A stretch of DNA of 64,000 nucleotides from Geoglobus ahangari (GCF_001006045.1 NZ_CP011267.1:186001-250000); one strand, 5' to 3'; positions 10,701 to 16,401 are shown, counted from the first letter of the stretch. A program made the numbers and translations. Notes: a model not told the origin generated them from the letters alone.

Positions 10701-11164
10701 AGGTAAAGTGTCCAGAGCCGAACGGAACGCTCACAATAGTATTTCCGGAAGAGTGGAGGATGGAAAATGTGTCTCTCTCTGCTGCAAACCTTGGCGAGCT
10801 GCACATCTTCGTGCCAGACAACATCACCCACGGCAATTACACCCTGAAGTTCGTCTACGCGCGCGGCAAGGATGTCATCACGAAGACCGTTACTGTGAGG
10901 GTCGCAGGCTCTCAGCAGAGTGCTGAACCCAGCCAGACATCCACACACACAAGTGAAGAGGTGCTTCCTGCACCGGAAACGCCTGCACCAACACCCACAC
11001 CTCAGGTCACTCCAAGCCCAGAAAATGTGCCCTACAAGACACCCACCCCACAGACAGCAGAGGAGGGTGTGGAGAAGATGGGAATGATCAGCAGAGTGAC
11101 AGAGGCAATAATCTCAATCATAAAGGCCATAGTGAATGCAATCTCCAACCTGTTTTCTCTCTAA
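7739..11164 (+). CDS. Secreted LVIVD beta-propeller protein with FN3 domains
   Basis: 1141 aa from the ATG at 7739, which gives a clean signal peptide MIRIITLIIIMTVTIQICAAA. About 13 LVIVD repeats (PF08309; pattern hhhhDhSdPsNPkhhs, e.g. VIIDVSNPIQPKIIG, IWAIDVSDPSNPKVLG) fill residues ~50-610 and should fold as one or two beta propellers. Two fibronectin-III-like units follow (IKSVTATSATIVWNTDE ~620 and ISVLSDVNSATISLNTDET ~815), with an OmpL47-like stretch between them (GWLNTSATITF). Then come a Pro-Thr linker, a Gly/Tyr tract, a further beta domain (~965-1060), a second Pro/Thr linker and a short amphipathic C-terminal helix. A cell-surface or adhesion protein is likely. No PGF-CTERM signal is visible. 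Confidence 0.85.
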   Translation: MIRIITLIIIMTVTIQICAAATVQNVGQFGWGPVKALEVDKQNKLLYIGAGATLWVYSIEDPENMTKISEISLGWRIYGMNLSGNYLYVANEKRVVIIDVSNPIQPKIIGEVTQNTSNYEAYDIAVYGSYAFVAAGNYGLQVLDVSDKTKPKEVTHLDLYGKKLKISGDYVYLLTHDYSDIYIIDIANPSNPVLKSTFTMPKGRPFDIKISNNIAYVTEYPWGIWAIDVSDPSNPKVLGNCTGSYYGEYESSGINVKDGYAFVSTWYRGLVVYDVSNPSNIKLICELPSTGFKGYLGEVEIFENLAFVAGHYSGVGIYNISDVQNGELIDKIPTVGRSFGLGVIGNYMLIGSDSGLLIVNVTDPSTPKLENTLKIGRTWGLIIDKNRNLAITHSMWYGPAIVDISDPTKPTILSRYTPNTGPIGIRDNYLYIINHITKELEIVDISNISQPKKISNVFIGSVWRGALYLNYTFITSANNGITIVNISNPYNPQIVSRVLEDKKGFIPRPVFSGNYMFAAAEGRVFVVDISDASNPVVVYESDPMSIQSLWIQGKYLIAGSKDSIKIFDISDPVNIKILGDFHVAHGPVVDVMADDRYIYTANDYWGAEIFSYSLEADTIPPKIENISIKSVTATSATIVWNTDEYSDSAVKYGTESGNYTYYMSDPTFKTTHSLTLTNLIPNTKYYFVIISKDMSGNNAQSEEYTFTTSIEEKPPLTEYTIKPTPQQGWLNTSATITFFRTDDVGVAYTNYSMVSEKGPWTKIEGEQPFSITISSEGETTIWYYSVDVNGSAEQVKSLTLKIDMTPPKIQNISVLSDVNSATISLNTDETTTCKIYYGTDPQHLSSVAECTAYSTNHTIPLNQLNPNTTYYFRVHVEDVAGNTNTSEVISLTTLTEIVPTPTPSPQPTPTPTPTPTATPTPSSGGSGGGGGSGYYGGGFGGGAPISPPMPAASSSADAGEEENKVKANESLEVKMPENITAGRNVSVEVKCPEPNGTLTIVFPEEWRMENVSLSAANLGELHIFVPDNITHGNYTLKFVYARGKDVITKTVTVRVAGSQQSAEPSQTSTHTSEEVLPAPETPAPTPTPQVTPSPENVPYKTPTPQTAEEGVEKMGMISRVTEAIISIIKAIVNAISNLFSL

Positions 11165-11169
11165 ATTTT

Positions 11170-11271
11170 TCAGCCCAAAAGCAGTTTTTTGACCAGATCT
11201 ACCACTACTATCAGCATGTCGAACAGTTTTAATGTTAGAGCTATACCGGCAAGCTCCTTGAGACCCAGCAT
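11170..11271 (-). CDS. Possible 33-residue hydrophobic peptide
   Basis: A short open frame, ATG at 11271 to TGA at 11170, reads MLGLKELAGIALTLKLFD then MLIVVVDLVKKLLLG. It is strongly amphipathic to hydrophobic, with Lys spaced for a membrane-lying helix. AT-rich TATA-like sequence (TTAAAATATTC) lies about 30 bases upstream on the minus strand. It sits between the surface-protein gene and attL, so it belongs to the chromosome, not the provirus. It could equally be chance or a remnant, since 33 codons is too short to judge by reading frame alone. Confidence 0.3.
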   Translation of the reverse strand: MLGLKELAGIALTLKLFDMLIVVVDLVKKLLLG

Positions 11272-11390
11272 TAGAATGTACTATGTTTAATTGAATATTT
11301 TAATTTTTCTGTTAAAATATTATTATACTAATAATTAAGATAATAATGATGGCTTTCCCAAATTGCACCCACAGAAGAGAATTAATAGGG

Positions 11391-11406
11391 ATGGGGCCGG
11401 TGGGAT
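11391..11406 (+). repeat. attL, left copy of the 16-bp att core
   Basis: ATGGGGCCGGTGGGAT is identical to 28156-28171, where it forms the discriminator base, acceptor 3' strand and start of the T stem of tRNA-Trp. Identity stops at once on both sides (G versus A at left, A versus T at right). This is the copy generated at the far end by integration; it no longer belongs to a tRNA. Confidence 0.88.
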
Positions 11407-11431
11407 ATTAATACATGTCGAAATGGGTTCA

Positions 11432-11503
11432 TCAATTTCTCCAAACCTCTACATGCATGCGCCTATCAAACCACCACAACACCAACAACCGACGACGCCT
11501 CGC
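11432..11503 (-). pseudogene. 3'-terminal remnant of a second rep gene
   Basis: Read on the minus strand, this frame gives RRRRLLVLWWFDRRMHVEVWRN then stop. It matches the C-terminus of the intact Rep at 12523-14397 (KRDKVLVLWWFNKTMHVEVWRK): VLWWF and MHVEVWR are identical. The fragment begins directly after the stop codon of the zinc protein at 11508 and has no start or upstream body. It is best read as the tail of a duplicated or recombined rep gene left at the provirus end. It ends before attL. Confidence 0.65.
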
Positions 11504-11507
11504 AGTC

Positions 11508-12020
11508 TTATTTGTTCTTTGATAATTTCTCACTCAAGAACAACTTTAAAACCCTCTCATTAACAACAGGCTCCCCATTCGCCTTTGCAAACTCACACAA
11601 GTCTTTAATAAAGTCCTCATTTATCTCAAACCCATCAACTTCGAGCTCAACCATCAAAGGAAAGATGTCTGGAGAAACGTTAAGACCATACTTCATGAAC
11701 AATCGAGCCACATAATCACTCAGGCTCCAGCGATGCGTACGCAAGCAATCTGGACAGTATCCCTCCCATTTACTGCAGTCTGCACACTCTTCGAGATCTT
11801 CAACAGGATACAGTTTTCCACAGATAACGCAAATCCCAGCATTTAGCTGCCTGTAAACGAGTTCCCACACCTTTTTCGGATTCTTTCTTCCAATGCCGAC
11901 CAGCTTGAGCTTTTTGGACATCTCCTTTACCAGTTTCTTCTGATCCTCCTCACTCAAGCCAAAAGTCCTCAGCTTCCAGAGATACTCATTAGCAAGCTTG
12001 ATCTTCTCAAGCCGATCCAT
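11508..12020 (-). CDS. Zinc-finger protein of the provirus
   Basis: 170 aa of unrecognised family. The centre carries CVICGKLYPVEDLEECADC then CPDCLRTH, i.e. three CxxC pairs and a His, enough for two zinc sites; helical Lys/Glu-rich segments flank it. The N-terminal ~65 residues (MDRLEKIKLANEYLWKLRTFGLSEEDQKK) look like a helical DNA- or protein-binding region. It overlaps the upstream 12007-12258 gene by 14 bases, so the two are translationally coupled. Its location next to attL and rep suggests a replication or regulatory accessory role, by context only. It is the last minus-strand gene before the left end. Confidence 0.7.
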   Translation of the reverse strand: MDRLEKIKLANEYLWKLRTFGLSEEDQKKLVKEMSKKLKLVGIGRKNPKKVWELVYRQLNAGICVICGKLYPVEDLEECADCSKWEGYCPDCLRTHRWSLSDYVARLFMKYGLNVSPDIFPLMVELEVDGFEINEDFIKDLCEFAKANGEPVVNERVLKLFLSEKLSKNK

Positions 12021-12258
12021 AGGCAGGACACCTGAACGACATCTCTGCGTCCATACTTATAAACCTATCAACTATCCCCAAATCAGCCCCCACAGATACA
12101 AAAGCCCTCACGACGAGCTCAAAAGCATCTTTCGAGAAGGCCAACCACACTCTATCATCTAATCCAACGTAGATCCAGTCCCCTCTTTTGTAGAAGGTGA
12201 CTTTTTCAACGGCTTCAATAACGCAGACTTTAGCCCCTCCGTTCAAACATTCTACCAT
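12007..12258 (-). CDS. Hypothetical provirus protein, 83 aa
   Basis: No family recognised. The protein is mostly beta-rich (KVCVIEAVEKVTFYKRGDWIYVGLDDRVWLAF) with a helical middle and two Cys pairs widely separated. A G-rich run (GGGGGGAT) precedes the ATG by about 8 bases on the minus strand and serves as ribosome-binding site. The gene diverges from the AbrB-like gene at 12339 across an 80-bp region containing a 21-bp near-palindrome, so both are probably controlled by the same regulator. The stop overlaps the next gene's start by 14 bases. Confidence 0.6.
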   Translation of the reverse strand: MVECLNGGAKVCVIEAVEKVTFYKRGDWIYVGLDDRVWLAFSKDAFELVVRAFVSVGADLGIVDRFISMDAEMSFRCPAYGSA

Positions 12259-12280
12259 TCATATCCCCCCATGTTACTTA

Positions 12281-12301
12281 GTTCTAAAGTTACTTAAGAA
12301 C
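12281..12301. promoter_or_regulatory. 21-bp near-palindromic operator candidate
   Basis: Arms GTTCT and AGAAC with inner pairs AAGT/ACTT around a central T; only one of ten pairs mismatches. It lies just upstream of the TATA box of the AbrB-like gene (12308-12317) and upstream of the divergent minus-strand gene at 12258. The half-site GTTACTTA occurs again at 12273. The likely ligand is the AbrB-like protein itself or another provirus regulator. Confidence 0.55.
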
Positions 12302-12307
12302 AATCAA

Positions 12308-12317
12308 CTATAAATAT
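12308..12317 (+). promoter_or_regulatory. TATA box for the AbrB-like gene
   Basis: ACTATAAATA is centred about 26 bases before the ATG at 12339, giving a leaderless transcript. It directly follows the 21-bp palindrome, so repressor binding there would be expected to block TBP/TFB access. Confidence 0.6.
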
Positions 12318-12338
12318 TTTCCGAACAAAAATACGACC

Positions 12339-12518
12339 ATGAAGTTACTCGGGACATCTACACTCAGTAAAGGCGCAAAAACCACAATAATAAGAGCAGT
12401 CATTGAAAAGCTAAATCTACAGGAAGGAGATTTAATTGCCTATTTTGAGTCAGATGACGGCAAAATAATCTTAGCCAAAGCAGAGATAGTTCCAAAATTC
12501 TCCGAGAAGAAACAGTAA
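12339..12518 (+). CDS. AbrB/SpoVT-family small regulator
   Basis: 59 aa: MKLLGTSTLSKGAKTTII, then RAVIEKLNLQEGDLIAYF and ESDDGKIILAKAEI. This is the swapped-hairpin AbrB fold pattern (polar first strand with a KG turn, short helix, LxEGDxIxY strand, then a strand with GKIIL). The usual R-x-T-(I/V)P of the family is here KTTII, a variant seen in archaeal members. Dimeric AbrB proteins bind DNA and autoregulate. It is the only plus-strand gene in the left arm, ends 4 bases from the convergent rep stop, and has a TATA box and palindrome upstream. It probably acts as a provirus control switch. Confidence 0.75.
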   Translation: MKLLGTSTLSKGAKTTIIRAVIEKLNLQEGDLIAYFESDDGKIILAKAEIVPKFSEKKQ

Positions 12519-12522
12519 CTTG

Positions 12523-14397
12523 CTATCCATAATCCACATCTTTACGCCAGACCTCTACATGCATCGTTTTGTTGAACCACCACAGGACGAGGACTTTATC
12601 CCTCTTCGCGATCTCCTCAAGAGTCACGTAGCCCACAAACTCGAGCTCAGACTTGCAAATCGGGCAAAAGTCTTTTCGTTTGTTCTTTGCCCTCTGAATG
12701 ACCTCACGAGCTCTTTCCTCTGGAATGCCAAAGTTCTCCCTCCAGTTATTCATAAACCCGACATTGCTCGTTCTGTTGCTGTATTCAAGCAAAAATCCCA
12801 GCCACTCAATCTCCTCCTCGCTTAGATCCTCGAATTTATGACCCTCATAAAAGAACTCGTTTATGTCAATCAGCGCTTTTCTGGCGTTGTAGCGCAAGTG
12901 GTGGATTATCCTTCCATAATTTTCCTCATTAAACCATGTATACCGCATATAGAAGTTGAAAAACTCATAAGTCTCCTCCCACAGCCTGCAATGCAGCTCG
13001 TCGTAATAAGCACCGTATCCCTGCTTTCTAATCTGCCTGAAAAACTCCCTCTTCCAGAGATACCTTAGCTCATCTTTCCAGTTTTCAGGGAGATAGGGCG
13101 CAAACCTCACATAATGCCCGTTCCAGATTACAAAGTTCCAGAGGGCAAAATGGACGTGGCAGTGAGCTTCATTCGGTGAGGCAGTTTTATTCAAGTGAAC
13201 GTTCATAACCCCACCAAACTTGAATTCGCCAGTCCAAGGCACTTTTTCATGCTTCTTGAGGTACTTCCTCAAAAACCGCTTAATTGTGCTCTTTACAGCC
13301 TCTCTCATTATCTTCTCAGCTTTTTTGGGAGTTTCCTTAACAAGATCTCTGCTAATCTGATCCGGAATGGTGAACACAAACCACATCAGAGCCAGATCAC
13401 TCTTCTTTTGCGAGACTTCCTTTAACTCCCCATCAAACTCTCTAAAACTCTTCAGACCTTTCTTCCTGACCGCCTCAGCAATAGCAACAAACTGCTCAAA
13501 TTTCAGATGTGAATATCTCTTCACATCACTCTGCTTTTTTAAAGGATGCCTCCTACCAGCGAGAGGAACATAGTTGGTCTTCCTGTTACCGTGCTCGTCG
13601 AGATATCCTCTCACCTCGCTGTCAAGAACGGGCTTAAACACATCTCCATGCTTTTCACAAACATAATGCCCAAAAAGCACAGAAGCCCTATAGTCCTTCT
13701 CGTCATATCCGAGATACACCATAAGCTTTCTAAACTCCGGATGAACCTCCACCCTCGTAAACCCATAATCGAGAACTGAGTAACCACTCAAATCGAGCTC
13801 ATTAAGGCCGGAAACCCTCTTGACCTTTAGAGTTGCCTTCTTACTCAAACCAAAAGTGTAGAGCATCAACTCCAAGTCTGTGATATTAATTTCATCCTCC
13901 TCTTTTATAAAACTGTCAGAATTATGGACCTGTGCCGTATTGTAAATAGGTCGAGATAAACCCGTGGGGCATGCGTTCGAGACAGGGTTGGGGGCAGGTT
14001 GGGGGGCGTTTTTAATTCCGACAGATTTATAAAATTGAAGTGGATTTTTTCCGTTGAGGACCATTTTGAGCTCGATGACCCTGTCAGGGTCGGGGTTGGG
14101 TTTGGACAGCTCGACCTTCAGGGCGAACTTTGCCCACTCTTTGACCGGATCCTCCTCAACAATCTGGTCGGAGAGATTGGTATCGCCCAGAATGAACCTC
14201 TCGAAGTACTCCTCCCAGTCGAACTCGGCCTCGTAATCTCCAACGACCTTGCCAACGCCGTGCTTCTCGAAAATCTCAGCGTTGAGTTTAGGGAGAATTA
14301 CGACCTCTCCGGGCCGGATGTGATATATCTCACCATCTACTCCTAAAATCTCCAGCTCTTCCGTGAAGGGTGAGACTGCAAAAACTACCCTCTGCAT
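12523..14397 (-). CDS. rep: HUH rolling-circle replication initiator
   Basis: 624 aa. HUH motifs appear in order: motif 1 FVFTIPDQI near residue 340, motif 2 AHCHVHFALW near residues 408-415 (metal-binding His pair of the HVH), motif 3 HHLRYNARKAL near residue 504, whose Tyr would attack DNA. A C-terminal FCPICKSELEFVG adds half a zinc ribbon, and the N-terminal ~60 residues form a separate small beta domain. Such proteins nick the origin and covalently hold the 5' end during rolling-circle replication. Pleolipovirus genomes encode comparable Reps. A T-rich terminator separates it from the microgene chain upstream, yet it likely shares the same operon. The ATG has CCGGTG upstream. The origin was not located. 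Confidence 0.78.
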   Translation of the reverse strand: MQRVVFAVSPFTEELEILGVDGEIYHIRPGEVVILPKLNAEIFEKHGVGKVVGDYEAEFDWEEYFERFILGDTNLSDQIVEEDPVKEWAKFALKVELSKPNPDPDRVIELKMVLNGKNPLQFYKSVGIKNAPQPAPNPVSNACPTGLSRPIYNTAQVHNSDSFIKEEDEINITDLELMLYTFGLSKKATLKVKRVSGLNELDLSGYSVLDYGFTRVEVHPEFRKLMVYLGYDEKDYRASVLFGHYVCEKHGDVFKPVLDSEVRGYLDEHGNRKTNYVPLAGRRHPLKKQSDVKRYSHLKFEQFVAIAEAVRKKGLKSFREFDGELKEVSQKKSDLALMWFVFTIPDQISRDLVKETPKKAEKIMREAVKSTIKRFLRKYLKKHEKVPWTGEFKFGGVMNVHLNKTASPNEAHCHVHFALWNFVIWNGHYVRFAPYLPENWKDELRYLWKREFFRQIRKQGYGAYYDELHCRLWEETYEFFNFYMRYTWFNEENYGRIIHHLRYNARKALIDINEFFYEGHKFEDLSEEEIEWLGFLLEYSNRTSNVGFMNNWRENFGIPEERAREVIQRAKNKRKDFCPICKSELEFVGYVTLEEIAKRDKVLVLWWFNKTMHVEVWRKDVDYG

Positions 14398-14404
14398 GCT
14401 ACAC

Positions 14405-14422
14405 CGGAATAAAAAATAAAAA
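14405..14422 (-). terminator. T-rich tract between the microgenes and rep
   Basis: On the minus strand this reads TTTTTTATTTTTTATTCC just after the stop of the 98-aa gene and before rep. T-rich runs terminate archaeal transcription, so this may attenuate read-through into rep. Confidence 0.45.
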
Positions 14423-14423
14423 A

Positions 14424-14720
14424 TCAGATCTCCTGACCGAGAATCTTCTTCAGCTCGTCCTGTGCGGTCTTTGCGACTGTTCGCAATTCTCCGAACTGGC
14501 TTATGAAGTCCACGGGGTTGATCCTGCCGCTCCAGACCGTCTCGTATTCATCTCCGTTGTCCTTCCTCCTGCTGACCCTCACGCTTATGCTTCCGCCCTC
14601 CCAGACTGAAAAGCTCAGAATTCCGTTGCTGGTGTACACGTTCACGGTCTCAACCGGCCTCCTGACCTTCTCCCCGTTCTCCCCAACCTTTTTATCCACC
14701 TTCTCCTTAGCCTCTGCCAT
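14424..14720 (-). CDS. Hypothetical provirus protein, 98 aa, beta-rich
   Basis: Start chosen at MAEAKEKVDKK (14720), 14 bases inside the upstream gene; a GTG nine bases earlier is less likely. The charged N-terminus is followed by a compact beta region (VNVYTSNGILSFSVWEGGSISVRVSR, then YETVWSGRINPVDFISQFG) and a C-terminal helix. The strand pattern with aromatic and basic residues resembles small single-stranded-nucleic-acid-binding proteins, and it directly precedes Rep, so an SSB-like helper is a reasonable but unproven idea. No family motif is recognised. Confidence 0.6.
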   Translation of the reverse strand: MAEAKEKVDKKVGENGEKVRRPVETVNVYTSNGILSFSVWEGGSISVRVSRRKDNGDEYETVWSGRINPVDFISQFGELRTVAKTAQDELKKILGQEI

Positions 14721-14880
14721 ACGCCACACCTCTCATGGTTTTGCTCCCCGCCGGGATTGCACCGGCTCGATCCCCTTCATGGGAGGGGAGCACCTTTTTT
14801 GCTCTATTCTCTTCCCACCACCCTCTAAAGGCCTCAATAGCTTCGCAAAACCTATCAATCACATCAGAATCCTCACTCAT
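14707..14880 (-). CDS. Provirus microprotein, 57 aa
   Basis: Starts at MSEDSDVIDRFCEAIEAFRGWWEENRAKK, using an ATG that overlaps the stop of the preceding microgene by 8 bases. The first half is an amphipathic helix with a WW pair; the rest is polar and probably flexible. A longer frame upstream exists, but its residues repeat the neighbouring gene out of frame. Function unknown; its place in the chain suggests an accessory to replication or early takeover. Confidence 0.5.
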   Translation of the reverse strand: MSEDSDVIDRFCEAIEAFRGWWEENRAKKVLPSHEGDRAGAIPAGSKTMRGVAYGRG

Positions 14881-15046
14881 CCTCTTCCTCCTCAAAAATT
14901 GGGAGAAGCTCCTCGGGCGGGATGTTCTCAAGCAGGTGCTTCACGTTGCTCAGAATGGTGTTTCTGACTGCTGCCGGGTGCTTGTTCAGGATCCTGCTCA
15001 GCTCCTCCGCCATCCTGTTCAGCCCCGGATACTTGACCTCAGGCAT
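14873..15046 (-). CDS. Provirus microprotein, 57 aa, helical
   Basis: MPEVKYPGLNRMAEELSRILNK then HPAAVRNTILSNVKHLLENI and an acidic end PPEELLPIFEEEEDE. Start chosen at 15046, overlapping the upstream zinc gene by 8 bases; the longer open frame (to 15202) is only the other frame of that gene. All-helical with an acidic tail, a shape common in protein-protein adaptors and DNA mimics, but no family is recognised. Confidence 0.55.
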   Translation of the reverse strand: MPEVKYPGLNRMAEELSRILNKHPAAVRNTILSNVKHLLENIPPEELLPIFEEEEDE

Positions 15047-15167
15047 CTCCGCCAGCCTCGATGATCTCCCACCCGCACCTCGTGCATCTCCAGCCTGTCC
15101 GTGTCCTCTCAAGCCCTCCACCACACGGACAGGCTCCGGCCTCGATGAAGTCGTCAAGCGTGAGCAT
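15039..15167 (-). CDS. Zinc-ribbon microprotein, 42 aa
   Basis: MLTLDDFIEAGACPCGGGLERTR then TGWRCTRCGWEIIEAGGDA. A CPCG knuckle and a CTRCG knuckle 15 residues apart make one complete four-Cys zinc ribbon. ATG at 15167 follows GGGGGCGGTTCAGC and overlaps the previous stop by 14 bases; the next gene starts 8 bases before its own stop. Tiny zinc ribbons are frequent in archaeal viruses, where they bind DNA or RNA polymerase parts. Confidence 0.65.
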   Translation of the reverse strand: MLTLDDFIEAGACPCGGGLERTRTGWRCTRCGWEIIEAGGDA

Positions 15168-15294
15168 GCTGAACCGCCCCCTTCAGCCACGGCCTTGTGC
15201 ACTCGGCCCTCTCAGGGTCGAAGTGCCTGCACCTCTGCGGCTTCCTCAGCTTGCACCTGAACGGACTCCAGACCGTGAACTCGTGGCACCTCAT
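15154..15294 (-). CDS. Cys/His-rich microprotein, 46 aa
   Basis: MRCHEFTVWSPFRCKLRKPQ then RCRHFDPERAECTRPWLKGAV. Four Cys and two nearby His in spaced pairs (C3-H4, C14, C22-H24, C32) could bind one zinc ion; the protein is basic and aromatic. The ATG uses the stop of the upstream zinc gene (AATGA) and is preceded by GAGGAGGAA, a strong ribosome-binding site. Unknown family; probable small nucleic-acid-binding protein. Confidence 0.55.
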   Translation of the reverse strand: MRCHEFTVWSPFRCKLRKPQRCRHFDPERAECTRPWLKGAVQHAHA

Positions 15295-15413
15295 TTCCTC
15301 CTCAGCCTCCCATAGCAGTCCTTACACAGAGGGCAGCAGCCAAGGAGGACGAGTTCACCCTCGGAAATCTTCGAACCGCAGAACGCACACTCAAAAGCAT
15401 AGACGACCGCCAT
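15291..15413 (-). CDS. Zinc-finger microprotein, 40 aa
   Basis: MAVVYAFECAFCGSKISEGE then LVLLGCCPLCKDCYGRLRRK. The CAFC and CPLCKDC knuckles give a classical four-Cys site (with an extra Cys), ending in a basic tail. Start two bases after the previous stop, with GGGAGGGCTGACC before the ATG. The whole protein is one zinc finger with a DNA-binding-like tail. No family name can be given. Confidence 0.62.
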   Translation of the reverse strand: MAVVYAFECAFCGSKISEGELVLLGCCPLCKDCYGRLRRK

Positions 15414-15415
15414 GG

Positions 15416-15571
15416 TCAGCCCTCCCAGACCTCAGCATCGCAGTCGACATCGATCAGGCTCTCCCTCTGCCTTCTCAGGAGTTCATCAGCCCTGACGAAT
15501 TCGACTCTCAGAATCATGTCCACGTACTGCCCCCTTGCCCGCTCAATGCCTGAGAGGTCAATGACCGGCAT
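15416..15571 (-). CDS. Provirus microprotein, 51 aa, coiled helix
   Basis: MPVIDLSGIERARGQYVDMIL then RVEFVRADELLRRQRESLI and an acidic end DVDCDAEVWEG. A long charged amphipathic helix dominates. The ribosome-binding site AAGGAGGGCTGACTC precedes the ATG; the gene's own last codons (GAG GGC TGA) form part of the same motif for the next gene. Function unknown. Confidence 0.55.
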   Translation of the reverse strand: MPVIDLSGIERARGQYVDMILRVEFVRADELLRRQRESLIDVDCDAEVWEG

Positions 15572-15584
15572 GAGTCAGCCCTCC

Positions 15585-16097
15585 TTAATCCATCCTCGCA
15601 GACAGAATCAGCATCAGCACAGAGCCCATGAAGACGATGAACGCGCTCGTAACGTCTGCAATCAAAGAGCTCAGCCCAAGATACTGATCAATCCACGGCA
15701 AGTTGCCTGCAGCAGTTAGTGGGAGAATTATCGAACCAAGAAGGAGGACGATCTCGATGAGGCTTGTGTCCCACACAGACTCTTTGTCTGCTCCGTAAAC
15801 CAGCAGTGCACCAACAACGAGAGCCAGCGGTGCAAAATCCCTGAATATCGCAATATCCGGACTTCCAAAGCCAAAACAAACGAGAGCCGTGACTGTGTAG
15901 ATCACAGCACCCACGAAAAACTCAATGATGCTGATTCTACCCCCACCACGTCCGACTGTCGCCCTTGCAGCTTTCCGAGCGCCTGAGCCTGCTGCTCTGC
16001 TTGCCTTTCTGGCACCGGACTCAAACTTTCTGCCTGCTGAGCTGACCTTCTCTTTGAGATTACCTATACCTTCCCTCAGGTTGTCCAAAAAGCTCAT
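15585..16097 (-). CDS. VP3-like small membrane protein with a basic tail
   Basis: 170 aa. Residues 1-52 are polar and strongly basic (SSAGRKFESGARKASRAAGSG), followed by four membrane helices (~55-75, 82-100, 110-128, 142-165). The TM part aligns with the 26194-26595 protein: both have a short first loop after GFG/GLGS, the motif IEIVLLLGSIILPLTAAGNL versus LEIGALSVAIGLPLAAAGYL, and end SARMD/AAKQD. The two are paralogs. In pleolipoviruses the 4-TM VP3 protein lines the inside of the virion membrane and the basic part could contact DNA. This copy sits in the Rep arm, apart from the structural genes. Confidence 0.72.
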   Translation of the reverse strand: MSFLDNLREGIGNLKEKVSSAGRKFESGARKASRAAGSGARKAARATVGRGGGRISIIEFFVGAVIYTVTALVCFGFGSPDIAIFRDFAPLALVVGALLVYGADKESVWDTSLIEIVLLLGSIILPLTAAGNLPWIDQYLGLSSLIADVTSAFIVFMGSVLMLILSARMD

Positions 16098-16100
16098 AAC

Positions 16101-16283
16101 TCAGCCCTCCTGCAGAACAGTCTCACCCTCTCCGTTCTTCACGCCGAGGAGTCCAAGCTCTCTGAGGTTCTGCCAGACAAGGAGCCAGATATATCTGCTC
16201 ACGTTTCCCTTCACACCCATGATCTCTGCGGCCTTCTTGACCTTGGGCCCCCACTCATCCGGGATGTTGCTCCACACCTGCAT
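16101..16283 (-). CDS. Small helical DNA-binding-like protein, 60 aa
   Basis: MQVWSNIPDEWGPKVKKAAE then IMGVKGNVSRYIWLLVWQNLRELGLL. A short N-terminal strand followed by two helices with the GN-S turn resembles a ribbon-helix-helix repressor (strand-helix-helix), though the strand is short. It is the first gene of the minus-strand Rep arm, preceded by GAGGTG and by a promoter containing an inverted repeat, which fits an autoregulator. It ends in GAG GGC TGA, then two bases and the next ATG. Confidence 0.55.
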   Translation of the reverse strand: MQVWSNIPDEWGPKVKKAAEIMGVKGNVSRYIWLLVWQNLRELGLLGVKNGEGETVLQEG

Positions 16284-16322
16284 AGTGTTTCACCTCTACA
16301 GACTATGTTTTTAATTTTACAT

Positions 16323-16341
16323 ACAACTATTTAAACGTTGT
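16323..16341 (-). promoter_or_regulatory. Rep-arm promoter with inverted repeat around the TATA box
   Basis: ACAAC and GTTGT arms flank the TATA-like GTTTAAATAG (16328-16337, minus strand). The gene start lies about 45-50 bases downstream with an SD in its leader. An operator that straddles the TATA box would allow repression of the whole early operon, as expected in a latent provirus. Confidence 0.5.
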
Positions 16342-16385
16342 GTTTTTACAAACCATCTTCACAATAGCACACACTACAATCTAAA

Positions 16386-16401
16386 TTTGCGAAAACGCAA
16401 A
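16386..16401. promoter_or_regulatory. Inverted repeat before the cargo wHTH gene
   Basis: TTTGCG, four A, CGCAAA: a perfect 6-bp inverted repeat lying between a TATA-like CTAAATT (16381-16387) and the GTG at 16410. This is a typical position for autorepression by the wHTH protein encoded next. Confidence 0.5.

Noticed and set aside
10428-10948. Open frames on both strands over the Pro-Thr and Gly tracts
   Set aside because: Low-complexity shadows of the LVIVD protein; no start signals.
11165-11390. A tRNA remnant left of attL
   Set aside because: Only the 16-bp core is shared; no further tRNA arms can be formed.
15061-15570. Plus-strand open frames of 67-118 codons over the microgene region
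   Set aside because: They are Ser/Pro/Arg-rich antisense frames of GC-rich minus-strand genes that have ribosome-binding sites and zinc motifs.
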